Shown piece by piece: positions 16,431-24,860 of a stretch of 64,000 nt of DNA. Position numbers and translations under genes: made by a program. The DNA comes from Mycolicibacterium mageritense (GTDB taxonomy: Bacteria; Actinomycetota; Actinomycetes; Mycobacteriales; Mycobacteriaceae): assembly GCF_010727475.1 (NCBI RefSeq), contig NZ_AP022567.1, forward strand, positions 3,782,001 to 3,846,000, read 5' to 3'. The notes below the pieces were generated by a model. It was not told the DNA's origin. It saw nothing but the letters and a program-made list of their open reading frames with translations, and ran no database searches. Numbering within the stretch: position 1 is the stretch's first letter; every line of letters starts with the position of its first letter.

Positions 16431-16455
16431 TCGAATTCCCTCCGGCGCAGATCGG

Positions 16456-17115
16456 TCACGTGAATATCTCTGGGTGTAAAGACAATTCGGTGCGGGTGCG
16501 GCGGATGTGGCCGCGCAGCACGTTCTCGGCGTCGGTGGCGTCCCGGCGTTCGATGGCGTCGATGAGCAGGTTGTGCTCGGCGTTGATGATCCACGCTCGC
16601 CCCGGCCCGGTCAGTGCGACGAATGCGCGCCGGTAAGGCTGCGTGCTGTTCCACAGGCGGACCACGGTCGAACTGAGTGGTTCGACCGCGCAGCCCTGGT
16701 AACTGTTGAGGTGGAATGCCCGGTCCAGCTCGAGGAACCGCTGGATGTCGTCGTTGGATTCGATGTCGCGCTGGATGTCGCGCAGTTCGGCGACATCGCC
16801 ATCGGTGAGGTGGGGCATGCTCTCGGCGAGTGCGAGCGGCTCGAGGGCCTCCCGCATGCGGTAGACGACGTCGACCTCGTGCATGCTCAGTCGGGGAACC
16901 CTGGCGCCGCGGTTGGGGTGAAGTTCGGTCAGGCCTTCTGCGGCCAGCATCCGCAGTGCCTCACGTACCGGAAGCCGGCTCAGCTCGAACATCTCCGCCA
17001 CGTCCTCCTGGCGAATCCGCTGACCGGGCGAGATTGCGCCGCTGAGGATCTGTTCGCGCAGATGGTCGGCGACACGGTGGCTGGCCGGATCGGCCGTCGT
17101 GCGATCGTCGGGCAT
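16456..17115 (-). CDS. GntR family transcriptional regulator (FCD type)
   Basis: 219 residues. The winged helix-turn-helix spans about residues 12-78 (ADHLREQILSGAISPGQRI, then EDVAEMFELSRLPVREALRML), followed by an FCD helical domain with the metal/ligand pattern E-L-D-R-A-F-H near residue 130. The ATG at 17115 is chosen because it overlaps the stop of the VOC gene (TGATG) and gives the normal domain start. It probably regulates its own operon and the divergent E1/E2 operon from the palindromes at 17640-17713 (inference). Confidence 0.88.
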   Translation of the reverse strand: MPDDRTTADPASHRVADHLREQILSGAISPGQRIRQEDVAEMFELSRLPVREALRMLAAEGLTELHPNRGARVPRLSMHEVDVVYRMREALEPLALAESMPHLTDGDVAELRDIQRDIESNDDIQRFLELDRAFHLNSYQGCAVEPLSSTVVRLWNSTQPYRRAFVALTGPGRAWIINAEHNLLIDAIERRDATDAENVLRGHIRRTRTELSLHPEIFT

Positions 17116-17657
17116 CACCTGGATCCTTTGCGCTGGCGGTCGAACGCTTTGCCGCCAGGGTAGGACACCAGCTCGAACTGCATGCCCCACGGCGCGAGAA
17201 AATACACCCAACGTTGTCCTTCGCTCGGCCCCTTGCTGACGGTCGGGTCACCCAACACCGTGATGCCGCAACGTTTCAGGTGCGCGACAGCGGCGTCGAG
17301 ATCGTCGACATAGAGCGCGACATGATGCCCGCCCACGTCGCTGTTGGCCGGTGGGGTCAGGCGCCGGCCGGGCGCCTGGTACTCGAACACCTCGAACACG
17401 GCCGCGTCGCCGCACCGGAAGAAGTGCAGCTGTCGCATGACGGCTCTCGGATGGACGTTGAGGTGCTCCCGCATCCACTCGCCGTCGTCGTCGCGGTACG
17501 GGCCGAGTGTGTAGAGGTACTCACAGCCCAGGACGTCGACGAAGAACGTGGTGGCCTCGGCGAGATCGGGCACGGTGATGCCGACGTGGTCCAACCCGCG
17601 CAGCCCCGGGAGCCCGGCGGGATAGTCGCCGTCAGACTGATTGGCGCCAATTTGCAT
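17115..17657 (-). CDS. VOC (glyoxalase/dioxygenase fold) protein
   Basis: 180 residues. One VOC domain pair is visible: LDHVGITVPDLAEATTFFVDVLG at the N-terminal side and GGHHVALYVDDLDAAVAHL in the second half, ending in YFLAPWGMQFELVSYP. Likely metal ligands are the His of LDHVG, the His of GGHHVA and the late Glu of QFELV. This set is compatible with a glyoxalase, epimerase or ring-cleavage role. ATG 17657 is taken as the start because upstream sequence carries the likely operator. First gene of the leftward run, coupled to the GntR gene. Confidence 0.82.
   Translation of the reverse strand: MQIGANQSDGDYPAGLPGLRGLDHVGITVPDLAEATTFFVDVLGCEYLYTLGPYRDDDGEWMREHLNVHPRAVMRQLHFFRCGDAAVFEVFEYQAPGRRLTPPANSDVGGHHVALYVDDLDAAVAHLKRCGITVLGDPTVSKGPSEGQRWVYFLAPWGMQFELVSYPGGKAFDRQRKGSR
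17640..17651. promoter_or_regulatory. Palindrome ATTGGCGCCAAT at the VOC gene start
   Basis: Perfect 12-bp palindrome inside the first codons of the VOC gene. Its core TTGG-N2-CCAA recurs as TTGGATCCAA at 17704-17713 in the divergent gap, which makes the pair a candidate binding site for the adjacent GntR regulator. Confidence 0.4.
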
Positions 17658-17703
17658 GATAATGATGCTAACTCGCCAGATGAAAGTGAACAAGATTCTT
17701 TGT

Positions 17704-17727
17704 TTGGATCCAATCATGTCCTACACT
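17704..17727 (+). promoter_or_regulatory. Operator-like palindrome and possible -10 before E1 gene
   Basis: TTGGATCCAA (17704-17713) is a perfect 10-bp palindrome. TACACT (17722-17727) is a reasonable -10 hexamer; a -35 would be TTGTTT at 17700-17705, which is weak and overlaps the palindrome by two bases. Binding at the palindrome could therefore repress or activate the E1/E2 operon. Confidence 0.4.
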
Positions 17728-17760
17728 GTGACTGCCGCTACAGGACATCGGAGACTTTCC

Positions 17761-19938
17761 ATGAGCACTCACACCCCACTGATGCCCACGTCGCCGTGGG
17801 TCCAGATCGCCGCAACCGCCGACGACTACCGGCAGGCCGACGCGGAACTGCTGACCACGATGCTGGGCCAGCTGGTCCTGATCAGGGCCTTCGAGGAGTA
17901 CGTGCTCGAGCTGGCCGGCCAGGGGCTCGTCAACGGGCCCGCGCATTCGAGCATCGGCCAGGAAGGCGGTGCGGTCGGCTCGGTGCTCGCGCTCACGAGC
18001 GCCGACTCGATCAACGGATCCCATCGTGGCCACCACCAGTTCCTCGCCAAGGCGCTGCACCATGTGACACCGAAAGGTATTGACCCGCTTGCCGATCCGT
18101 CGGACGAGATGCGCACGGTGCTGTTGCGCAGCCTGGCCGAGATCTGCGGACTGTCGCGAGGTTTCTGCCGCGGCCGCGGCGGTTCGATGCATCTGCAGTG
18201 GCACGAGGCCGGGGCCGTCGGTACCAACGCGATTGTCGGCGGCGGTGTCCCGTTGGCGGCCGGCTATGCCTGGGCGCATCGGCAGGCCGGCTCGGACGCG
18301 GTGGCGGTCACTTATTTCGGTGACGGCGCGGTCAACATCGGATCCACCTTGGAGACCTTCAATCTCGCCGCGGCATGGCGGCTGCCGATCTGCTTTTTCA
18401 TCGAGAACAACCACTACGCGGTTTCGACGAGCGTCGACGAGGCGACGGGGGAGCCCCGGCTGTCGGCCCGCGGGCTCGGGTTCAACATCCCCAGCTGGCG
18501 CGTCGACGGTCAGGATGTGCTGGCGGTGCACTTCGCCATGCAGGAAGCGCTGCAGCACATGCGAAAGGGGCGCGGGCCGACCATCATCGAAGCGGACACC
18601 TACCGGTTCTTCCACCAGAACGGCGCGTTCCCGGGCAGTGCGTTCGGCTACCGCTCCAAGGAGGAGGAGAAGGCCTGGCGGGATCGTGACCCGATCCGAG
18701 GACTCGCGGGACATCTGGTGAGTCGGAACATCCTGACCGATGACGAGATCGGCACCGCCACCAGGCGGGCCAAAGACGTCATGGCCGAACTCGGCGCCGA
18801 GATCCTCGAGCCGCTTCCCGGCGGCAAGCCCGGGCAGCGCCGCATCAAACCGGCCGAGTGGCCGGACCCGGGCTTCCGCGATGTCGGGTTGCGCGGTGAC
18901 CTCTCAGAGCTGCGCGATGTGGAATTCGCTGACACCGAAACCTTTTCGGGCGCGGTCGGGCAACGAAAGTTCATCGAGGTGATCGCAGCGGTGCTGGGCA
19001 GGCGCATGGAGGCCGACCCCGCCGTCGTGATCATGGGGGAGGACGTCCACCGCCTCAACGGCGGGACCAACGGCGCCACCCGGGGCCTGGCCGAGCGCTT
19101 TCCGGACCGGATCCTCGGCACACCGATCAGTGAAAACGCCTTCACCGGTCTCGGCGGCGGCGTCGCGCTCGACGGTCGGTACAAGCCGATCGTGGAGTTC
19201 ATGTACGCCGATTTCATGTGGGTGGCCGCCGACCAGCTGTTCAACCAGATCGGCAAGGCCCGGCACATGTTCGGCGGCGACAGCGCCGTCCCGTTCGTGC
19301 TGCGGTCCAAGGTCGCCATGGGCACGGGGTACGGTTCGCAGCATTCCATGGACCCCGCGGGCGTGTTCGCGACCGCGCCCGGCTGGCGCATCGTTGCGCC
19401 CTCGACGCCGTTCGATTACGTGGGGTTGATGAACACGGCGCTCGCGTGCAACGACCCCGTCGTGGTGCTCGAACACGTCGATCTCTACACCGGCACCGGC
19501 GATGCACCCGTCGACGACCTGGATTATCTGCTCCCCGTGGGCAAGGCCGCGGTGCGCCGGACCGGTTCGGCGGTGACCGTCATCTCCTACTTGGCGATGG
19601 TCAACTACTGCCTGCAGGCGGTGGCCGACGGCGGATTCGACGCCGAGGTCATCGACCTGCGCTGGCTGGACCGGGCCAGCCTGGACTGGGACACGATCGG
19701 CGAGAGCATCAAGAAGACCAACCGCGTCGTCATCGCTGAACAGGGTGCAGTGGGGACGTCGTACGGCGGGTGGCTGGCCGACGAGATCCAACGGAGGTTC
19801 TTCGACTGGCTCGACCATCCGGTCGAGCGGGTGACCGGGGGTGAGGCATCGCCGAGCATCAGCAGGGTGCTGGAGCGCGCCGCCATCGCCAAGGCCGAGG
19901 AAGTCGCGGCGAAGCTGACTGAGATCGTGGAGGCCTGA
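17761..19938 (+). CDS. 2-oxoacid dehydrogenase E1 component, fused alpha and beta
   Basis: 725 residues in one chain. Residues about 30-370 form an E1-alpha domain with the TPP motif FGDGAVNIGSTLETFNLAA and the downstream IENNHYAVST. Residues about 400-720 form E1-beta (FIEVIAAVLGRRMEADPAVV, GEDV, and the C-terminal VTGGEASP). E1 decarboxylates a 2-oxo acid and reductively acylates the E2 lipoyl group. Fused E1 chains of this kind are found among branched-chain and acetoin-type complexes. The ATG at 17761 has CGGAG eight bases upstream and fits the alpha domain start. The E2 gene follows after one base. No E3 gene is in the window. Confidence 0.9.
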   Translation: MSTHTPLMPTSPWVQIAATADDYRQADAELLTTMLGQLVLIRAFEEYVLELAGQGLVNGPAHSSIGQEGGAVGSVLALTSADSINGSHRGHHQFLAKALHHVTPKGIDPLADPSDEMRTVLLRSLAEICGLSRGFCRGRGGSMHLQWHEAGAVGTNAIVGGGVPLAAGYAWAHRQAGSDAVAVTYFGDGAVNIGSTLETFNLAAAWRLPICFFIENNHYAVSTSVDEATGEPRLSARGLGFNIPSWRVDGQDVLAVHFAMQEALQHMRKGRGPTIIEADTYRFFHQNGAFPGSAFGYRSKEEEKAWRDRDPIRGLAGHLVSRNILTDDEIGTATRRAKDVMAELGAEILEPLPGGKPGQRRIKPAEWPDPGFRDVGLRGDLSELRDVEFADTETFSGAVGQRKFIEVIAAVLGRRMEADPAVVIMGEDVHRLNGGTNGATRGLAERFPDRILGTPISENAFTGLGGGVALDGRYKPIVEFMYADFMWVAADQLFNQIGKARHMFGGDSAVPFVLRSKVAMGTGYGSQHSMDPAGVFATAPGWRIVAPSTPFDYVGLMNTALACNDPVVVLEHVDLYTGTGDAPVDDLDYLLPVGKAAVRRTGSAVTVISYLAMVNYCLQAVADGGFDAEVIDLRWLDRASLDWDTIGESIKKTNRVVIAEQGAVGTSYGGWLADEIQRRFFDWLDHPVERVTGGEASPSISRVLERAAIAKAEEVAAKLTEIVEA

Positions 19939-19939
19939 C

Positions 19940-21163
19940 ATGCCCACACTGCTGCGGATGCCGGGTATCGCGGCCGACACGGCCACCGCGATTCTGTCGG
20001 AATGGCAAGTGCAAGAGAATATTCCGTATCAGAAGGACGATGCTCTGGCCACCGTCGAGACCGACAAGGCCTTGGTGGAGATTGAAGCCGAGGAAGCGGG
20101 GGTGATCCTCGGGCTGCTGGTCCAAGCGGGTACGGAGGTGCAGATCGGTGCCCCGATCGCGGTGACCGGCGTGGTCGGGGAGGCTGTCGACGACCTCGAC
20201 GCGGTACTGCGACAGCTCGGCGTGGGTGCGACGGAAACCGCTGGGCGACAGGACGGCCCGCAATCGGCGCCGACGACCGGGCGCCGGCTGTTCGCCACGC
20301 CGCTGGTCCGGCGCCTGGCCCAGGAGGCCGAACTGGATCTGCACACGATCGAGGGCAGCGGCCCCGGCGGCCGGATCGTGCGACGCGACGTCGAGCGGAT
20401 ACTGGCCGAGCGGGCCGAACCGGCGCCGGTGGCGGTGGTTGCGGCGCCGCCGGAGCACAGTCCGCAACAGCACGCTGAGCAGCAGGGTTACGTTGACGAG
20501 CCGCACTCCCGGATCCGGCGGGCGATCGCCTCGCGCCTCGCCGAGAGCAAGCGCATCGCGCCGCACTTCTATGTGCGTGCCACCTGCCGCGTCGACGCGC
20601 TGCTCGCGCTGCGCGCCACGCTGAATTCAGCGGGCGGGCAGAAGGTTTCGGTCAACGACCTGGTGGTCAAGGCCGCGGCGCGAGCGCACACTCTGGTACC
20701 TGCCATGAACGTCGTGTGGAACGACGACGCGATCCGGCGGTACCAGCAGGTCGACATCGCGGTCGCGGTGGCCTCGCCGCGTGGGTTGGTGACCCCCGTC
20801 GTCCGCGACGTGGCCCGGCGCAGCATCTCTGCCGTCGGCGCCGAGCTCGGCGAGCTCGCCGGACGCGCGCGGGACGGCAAGCTCGGCCAGCACGAGATCG
20901 AGGGCGGTGCGTTCTGCGTGTCCAACCTCGGCATGTACGGCACCGAGGAGTTCGCCGCGATCATCAATCCGCCGCAATCGGCGATCCTGGCCGTGGGGGC
21001 CGCGCGCCAAGAGCCCGTGGTCGACGACGGCGCGCTCGCCGTCGGCACCGTGATGCGCGTGACCCTGTCGGTGGACCACCGCCCGATCGACGGATCCACC
21101 GCTGCCGAATGGATGCGGGCGTTCGTCGGTGTCGTGGAGAACCCGGTGCAGATATTGGCCTGA
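19940..21163 (+). CDS. Dihydrolipoamide acyltransferase (E2)
   Basis: 407 residues. One lipoyl domain (about 3-78) with the lipoylated lysine in VETDKALVEIEAEEAG. A peripheral-subunit-binding domain at about 117-153 (ATPLVRRLAQEAELDL, then GSGPGGRIVRRDV). A catalytic acyltransferase domain from about 185, ending with the active-site DHRPIDGSTAAEWM. It forms the complex core and passes the acyl group from E1 to CoA. It starts one base after the E1 stop. An E3 lipoamide dehydrogenase must be supplied from elsewhere, presumably the housekeeping enzyme. Confidence 0.92.
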   Translation: MPTLLRMPGIAADTATAILSEWQVQENIPYQKDDALATVETDKALVEIEAEEAGVILGLLVQAGTEVQIGAPIAVTGVVGEAVDDLDAVLRQLGVGATETAGRQDGPQSAPTTGRRLFATPLVRRLAQEAELDLHTIEGSGPGGRIVRRDVERILAERAEPAPVAVVAAPPEHSPQQHAEQQGYVDEPHSRIRRAIASRLAESKRIAPHFYVRATCRVDALLALRATLNSAGGQKVSVNDLVVKAAARAHTLVPAMNVVWNDDAIRRYQQVDIAVAVASPRGLVTPVVRDVARRSISAVGAELGELAGRARDGKLGQHEIEGGAFCVSNLGMYGTEEFAAIINPPQSAILAVGAARQEPVVDDGALAVGTVMRVTLSVDHRPIDGSTAAEWMRAFVGVVENPVQILA

Positions 21164-21201
21164 CACACCGGGCGGGTCCGCCGAGTCGGCATGATGCGGT
21201 C

Positions 21202-22125
21202 ATGGCGAAGTCGTTCACCCTCGTGCAGCTGAGGTACTTCATGGCTGTTGCCCGGCACGAGAACATGCGGGCCGCCGCGCACGAGCTCAACGTGACCCAG
21301 TCAACGTTGTCGGCGGCCATCCATCAACTGGAGCGCGAAGTCGGCGTCGAGTTGTTTCAGCGGTTGTCGAGCCGTGGGCTTCGCCTGACAGGGGAGGGGC
21401 GCCGGCTGCTCGTCGGGGCCAGAACGTTCCTCGAGGACGCCGATCAGCTGTATCACTCGGTCCGCGCGGAACGGGAGGAGCTGGTCGGGGATCTGGTGGT
21501 CGGCATCTATTCGCCGATCGCGCCCTTCCACGCGCCCAACATCCTGACTGCCATGGAGCGACGCCACCCGGGGATCAACCTGAGTTTCCTCGAAGGTGAC
21601 CAGGAGACCCTGATGCGCGCCCTCACCGACGGCACGTGTGAGATCGCGGTGATGTACGACCTGGGCGTCGGAACCGAGTTCGGCTATCGGGTGCTCGAAC
21701 GAATCCCGCCGCACATCGTGGTGTCGGCCGACCATCCGCGCGCGGCTCAGCCCGACGTGCCGGTGCACCTGCGCGACTTCGAGGACGAGCCGTTCATCCT
21801 CCTCGATCTCAAGCACACCCGGGAGTACTACCTTGACATGTTCAAGCGCCTCGGTCTGCGGCCACGGATCAGGCACTTTGTCGCGGGGTACGAAACGGTC
21901 CGGTCCTACGTGGGCTTGGGGCACGGCTATTCGATCCTCAACCGGCGGTTGGTGCACGACATGACCTATGCCGGAGCGCGGGTGGTGCCGCTCGGTCTGG
22001 CCGATGACCTGCCTGCGATCGAAGTGGTCCTGGTCAGGCTGCAGGGCGCCCGGCCGACCCGGAAATCTCTGGCCTTCGAACAGGTGTGTATCGACCTGCA
22101 CGCGGGTATCGGCGGCGAGGACTGA
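21202..22125 (+). CDS. LysR family transcriptional regulator
   Basis: 307 residues. The N-terminal helix-turn-helix (about 5-64) reads TLVQLRYFMAVARHENMRAA, then LNVTQSTLSAAIHQLERE and LFQR. A substrate-binding effector domain follows (about 90-295). Unusually for LysR genes it points the same way as its neighbours and sits at the head of the transporter, amidohydrolase and amidase genes, 102 bp before the transporter start. It probably activates them. It follows the E2 gene by 38 bp and could also belong to that operon. Confidence 0.9.
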   Translation: MAKSFTLVQLRYFMAVARHENMRAAAHELNVTQSTLSAAIHQLEREVGVELFQRLSSRGLRLTGEGRRLLVGARTFLEDADQLYHSVRAEREELVGDLVVGIYSPIAPFHAPNILTAMERRHPGINLSFLEGDQETLMRALTDGTCEIAVMYDLGVGTEFGYRVLERIPPHIVVSADHPRAAQPDVPVHLRDFEDEPFILLDLKHTREYYLDMFKRLGLRPRIRHFVAGYETVRSYVGLGHGYSILNRRLVHDMTYAGARVVPLGLADDLPAIEVVLVRLQGARPTRKSLAFEQVCIDLHAGIGGED

Positions 22126-22227
22126 TCGATTTTGTCGAACGGTCTGTGCGATCTTTTTCGTTGGACTCGTGTGAGGGCGATCACCATGCTGGACGGACAG
22201 CAGCGACCCCGACGATCTGAGAGCCAT

Positions 22228-23568
22228 ATGACGATGACAGACCACGAACGAGTCGTAGGCACCATGGCGCCACCACAACCGGCAGACAAACAGCCCAGCT
22301 CAGGCATGCAGAAGCGGGTGCTGGCCGGCGGCGGCATCGGGCAGTTCATCGAGTTCTACGACTTCACGCTCTACGGGCTGTCGGCCGTCACCCTCGCGAA
22401 GCTGTTCTTTCCCGGTGGCAGCGCGCTGGCCGGTCTGCTCGCGACGTTCGCCACGTTCGGCGTGGCCTTCTTCGTACGGCCGCTGGGCGGCCTGTTCTTC
22501 GGCGCCCTCGGCGACCGCATCGGCCGTCGCAAGGTGCTGTTCATCACGCTCGTCGCGATCGGCCTCGCCACCGCCATGATCGGGCTGTTGCCCACCTACG
22601 CGAGCATCGGCATCGCTGCGCCGATCCTGCTGGTGGTCTGCCGCCTGATCCAAGGGTTCTCCGCGGGTGGTGAGTCGGTCGGCGCACCCGCGTTCGTGTT
22701 CGAGCACGCACCCCTGGAGCGGCGCGGTTTCTGGCTCAACATCACCATCGCGGCAACCGCCCTGCCGTCGGTGGTCGGCGGAACGTTGATCCTGCTGCTG
22801 TCTTCCACCATGCCGTCGGAGGCGTTCCTGTCCTACGGCTGGCGGATCCCGTTCCTGCTCGCGTTGCCGTTGGCCATCTTCGGGGTGTGGATCCGGACCA
22901 AGACCGAGGAATCCGAGGCCTTCAGGCAGGTGCTGGCCAAGCACGAGCACGACGAATACAGCCCGATCCGGGAGGCCTTCCGCGAGAACAAGGTTCGTAT
23001 GGCGCAGGTCATCTTCGTGATGGGACTGACCGCCATGGGGTTCTACTTTCTCTCGGGCTACTTCGTCTCCTACGTCCAGACCTCCGGGAATCTGAGCCGC
23101 GACCAGTCGCTGCTCGCGAATGCGGTCGCGATGGCCTTCTACGCCGTGCTGCTGCCCGTCGGCGGCATCATCGGCGACCGGGTGGGGCGCAAGCCCATGC
23201 TCATCGCCGGATCTGTCGCGCTGGCAGTACTTTCCGTGCCCTGCTTCATGCTCGTCACCAGTGGATCACTGCCGCTGGCGATGGTCGGGCAGCTGCTGTT
23301 CGTGATCCCGCTGTGTATCTACGGCGGCGGTTGCTACACGTTCTTCGTCGAGGTGTTCACCACGGCAACGCGTTTCACCTCGGCGGCGATCAGCTACAAC
23401 GTCGCCTACGCGCTCTTCGGCGGCACCGCACCCTTCATCGGCACGATGCTGGTGTCCTCGACCGAGATGAGCTCGGCGCCCGGCTACTACATGGCGGCGG
23501 CCGCGGTGATCGTGCTGCTCCTGCTGGTTTTCACCCGGGTGCCCGAGACGCGCAGGCGCGTCGGCTGA
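22228..23568 (+). CDS. MFS transporter, MHS type
   Basis: 446 residues from the ATG at 22228 (MTMTDHERVV), preceded by GAGAG; an ATG at 22186 is a possible alternative. Twelve membrane segments. Family motifs: QFIEFYDFTLYGLSAVTLAKLF, FGALGDRIGRRKVLF, RLIQGFSAGGES and a central GDRVGRKPML. MHS members import organic acids, betaines and similar solutes with protons. The second MHS transporter in the window; sequence differs clearly from the first. The downstream enzymes hydrolyse C-N bonds, so the solute probably contains an amide, ureido or carbamoyl group (inference). Confidence 0.9.
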   Translation: MTMTDHERVVGTMAPPQPADKQPSSGMQKRVLAGGGIGQFIEFYDFTLYGLSAVTLAKLFFPGGSALAGLLATFATFGVAFFVRPLGGLFFGALGDRIGRRKVLFITLVAIGLATAMIGLLPTYASIGIAAPILLVVCRLIQGFSAGGESVGAPAFVFEHAPLERRGFWLNITIAATALPSVVGGTLILLLSSTMPSEAFLSYGWRIPFLLALPLAIFGVWIRTKTEESEAFRQVLAKHEHDEYSPIREAFRENKVRMAQVIFVMGLTAMGFYFLSGYFVSYVQTSGNLSRDQSLLANAVAMAFYAVLLPVGGIIGDRVGRKPMLIAGSVALAVLSVPCFMLVTSGSLPLAMVGQLLFVIPLCIYGGGCYTFFVEVFTTATRFTSAAISYNVAYALFGGTAPFIGTMLVSSTEMSSAPGYYMAAAAVIVLLLLVFTRVPETRRRVG

Positions 23569-23612
23569 CCGCAGACCCGCCCGAATCCGCCCTGACTTCA
23601 AGGAGATCCACC

Positions 23613-24860
23613 ATGGGAACGACCGAGTTCCTCACCGACTTCCATCACGTGGCCACGTTCGGCGCGACCGACAACAACGGCGTCGACCGCCAGGCCGCAA
23701 CACCCGAGGACAAACTGAGCCGGGACTGGTTCGCCGCGTTCGCGGCGGAACGCGGTTGGGAACTGCGCGTGGACGGCATCGGCAACATGTTCGCGCTCAT
23801 CGAATTCGTACCAGGGGCGCCCTACATCCTCATCGGCTCTCACCTCGATTCCCAGCCGCTCGGCGGCCGCTTCGACGGCGCCTACGGCGTGATCGCGGCC
23901 CTGCACGCCGCCGACCGCGTTGCCCGGCGAGTGGCCGAGGACCGGGCCGCCGTGACATACAACCTCGGTGTCGTCAACTGGTTCAACGAGGAGGGCGGCC
24001 GGTTCGCGCCGTCGATCATGGGCTCATCGGTGTTCGCGGGCCTGATGTCCGAGGACGAGATGCTCGACGTACGTGACCTTTCGGGCGTCTCGGTGGCCGA
24101 GGCCCTGACGGCGATCGGCTACCGCGGCAGTGACCCGCGCCCCGAGGTCGCCGGATACGCCGAGATCCACATCGAGCAGGGCCGCATCCTGGAACGTGAG
24201 GGCATCACGCTGGGTGCCGTGGACTACTCGTGGTACACCCAGAAGCTGGACATCGAGGTTCTCGGCGAACAGTCCCACACCGGCGCCACCGCCATGGCCG
24301 ACCGCCACGACGCGCTGGTGGCCGCGAGCAAGGTCGTCCTGCTCGTGCACGACGTTACGCAGCAGTTCGAGGACGAGGCCATCGTGTCGTCGGTCGGGCG
24401 GTTCACGGTCGAACCCAACTCGCCGATCGTGGTGGCCCGGCGCGTCCACCTGGTGGCCGACCTGCGCTCGGCCTCGCCCGAGATCGTCGCCGCGGCGCGC
24501 GCGAGCCTACTCGCCGATATCGCCGAGATCGCGCGTGACCACGACATCCGAATCAACGTCCGGGATTTCGACATCCGCGACATCCAGCGCTACCCGCAAT
24601 CCGGCATCGAACTCACCGAGAAGGTCGCCGCCGATCTCGGGCTGAGCGTGCGGCCGATCCGCACCATGGCCGGCCATGATTCGGTGGCGATGAACCGCAT
24701 CGTGCCGACCGTCATGATGTTCATCCCCTCGGTGGACGGCGTCAGCCACTGCGAACGGGAGTTCAGCACCGACGACGACATGGCCGCCGGCGTGGACGCC
24801 TTGACGGGCGTGGCCTGGGAGATGGTCCGCGGCGCACTTCCGGCCGAAACGGACGATTGA
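23613..24860 (+). CDS. M20-type Zn amidohydrolase (N-carbamoylase/allantoate hydrolase family)
   Basis: 415 residues. The di-metal site of hydantoinase/carbamoylase-family M20 peptidases is visible: GSHLDSQPLGGRFDGAYGV (His and bridging Asp), NEEGGRF (Glu), EIHIEQG (His), and the late SVDGVSHCERE (His). The dimerisation domain sits in the middle (GEQSHTGATAM). Family enzymes hydrolyse N-carbamoyl-amino acids, allantoate, ureidoglycolate or beta-ureidopropionate. Very strong Shine-Dalgarno sequence (AAGGAGATCCACC) before the ATG at 23613. The TGA overlaps the amidase ATG (TGATG). Substrate not resolvable. Confidence 0.88.
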   Translation: MGTTEFLTDFHHVATFGATDNNGVDRQAATPEDKLSRDWFAAFAAERGWELRVDGIGNMFALIEFVPGAPYILIGSHLDSQPLGGRFDGAYGVIAALHAADRVARRVAEDRAAVTYNLGVVNWFNEEGGRFAPSIMGSSVFAGLMSEDEMLDVRDLSGVSVAEALTAIGYRGSDPRPEVAGYAEIHIEQGRILEREGITLGAVDYSWYTQKLDIEVLGEQSHTGATAMADRHDALVAASKVVLLVHDVTQQFEDEAIVSSVGRFTVEPNSPIVVARRVHLVADLRSASPEIVAAARASLLADIAEIARDHDIRINVRDFDIRDIQRYPQSGIELTEKVAADLGLSVRPIRTMAGHDSVAMNRIVPTVMMFIPSVDGVSHCEREFSTDDDMAAGVDALTGVAWEMVRGALPAETDD

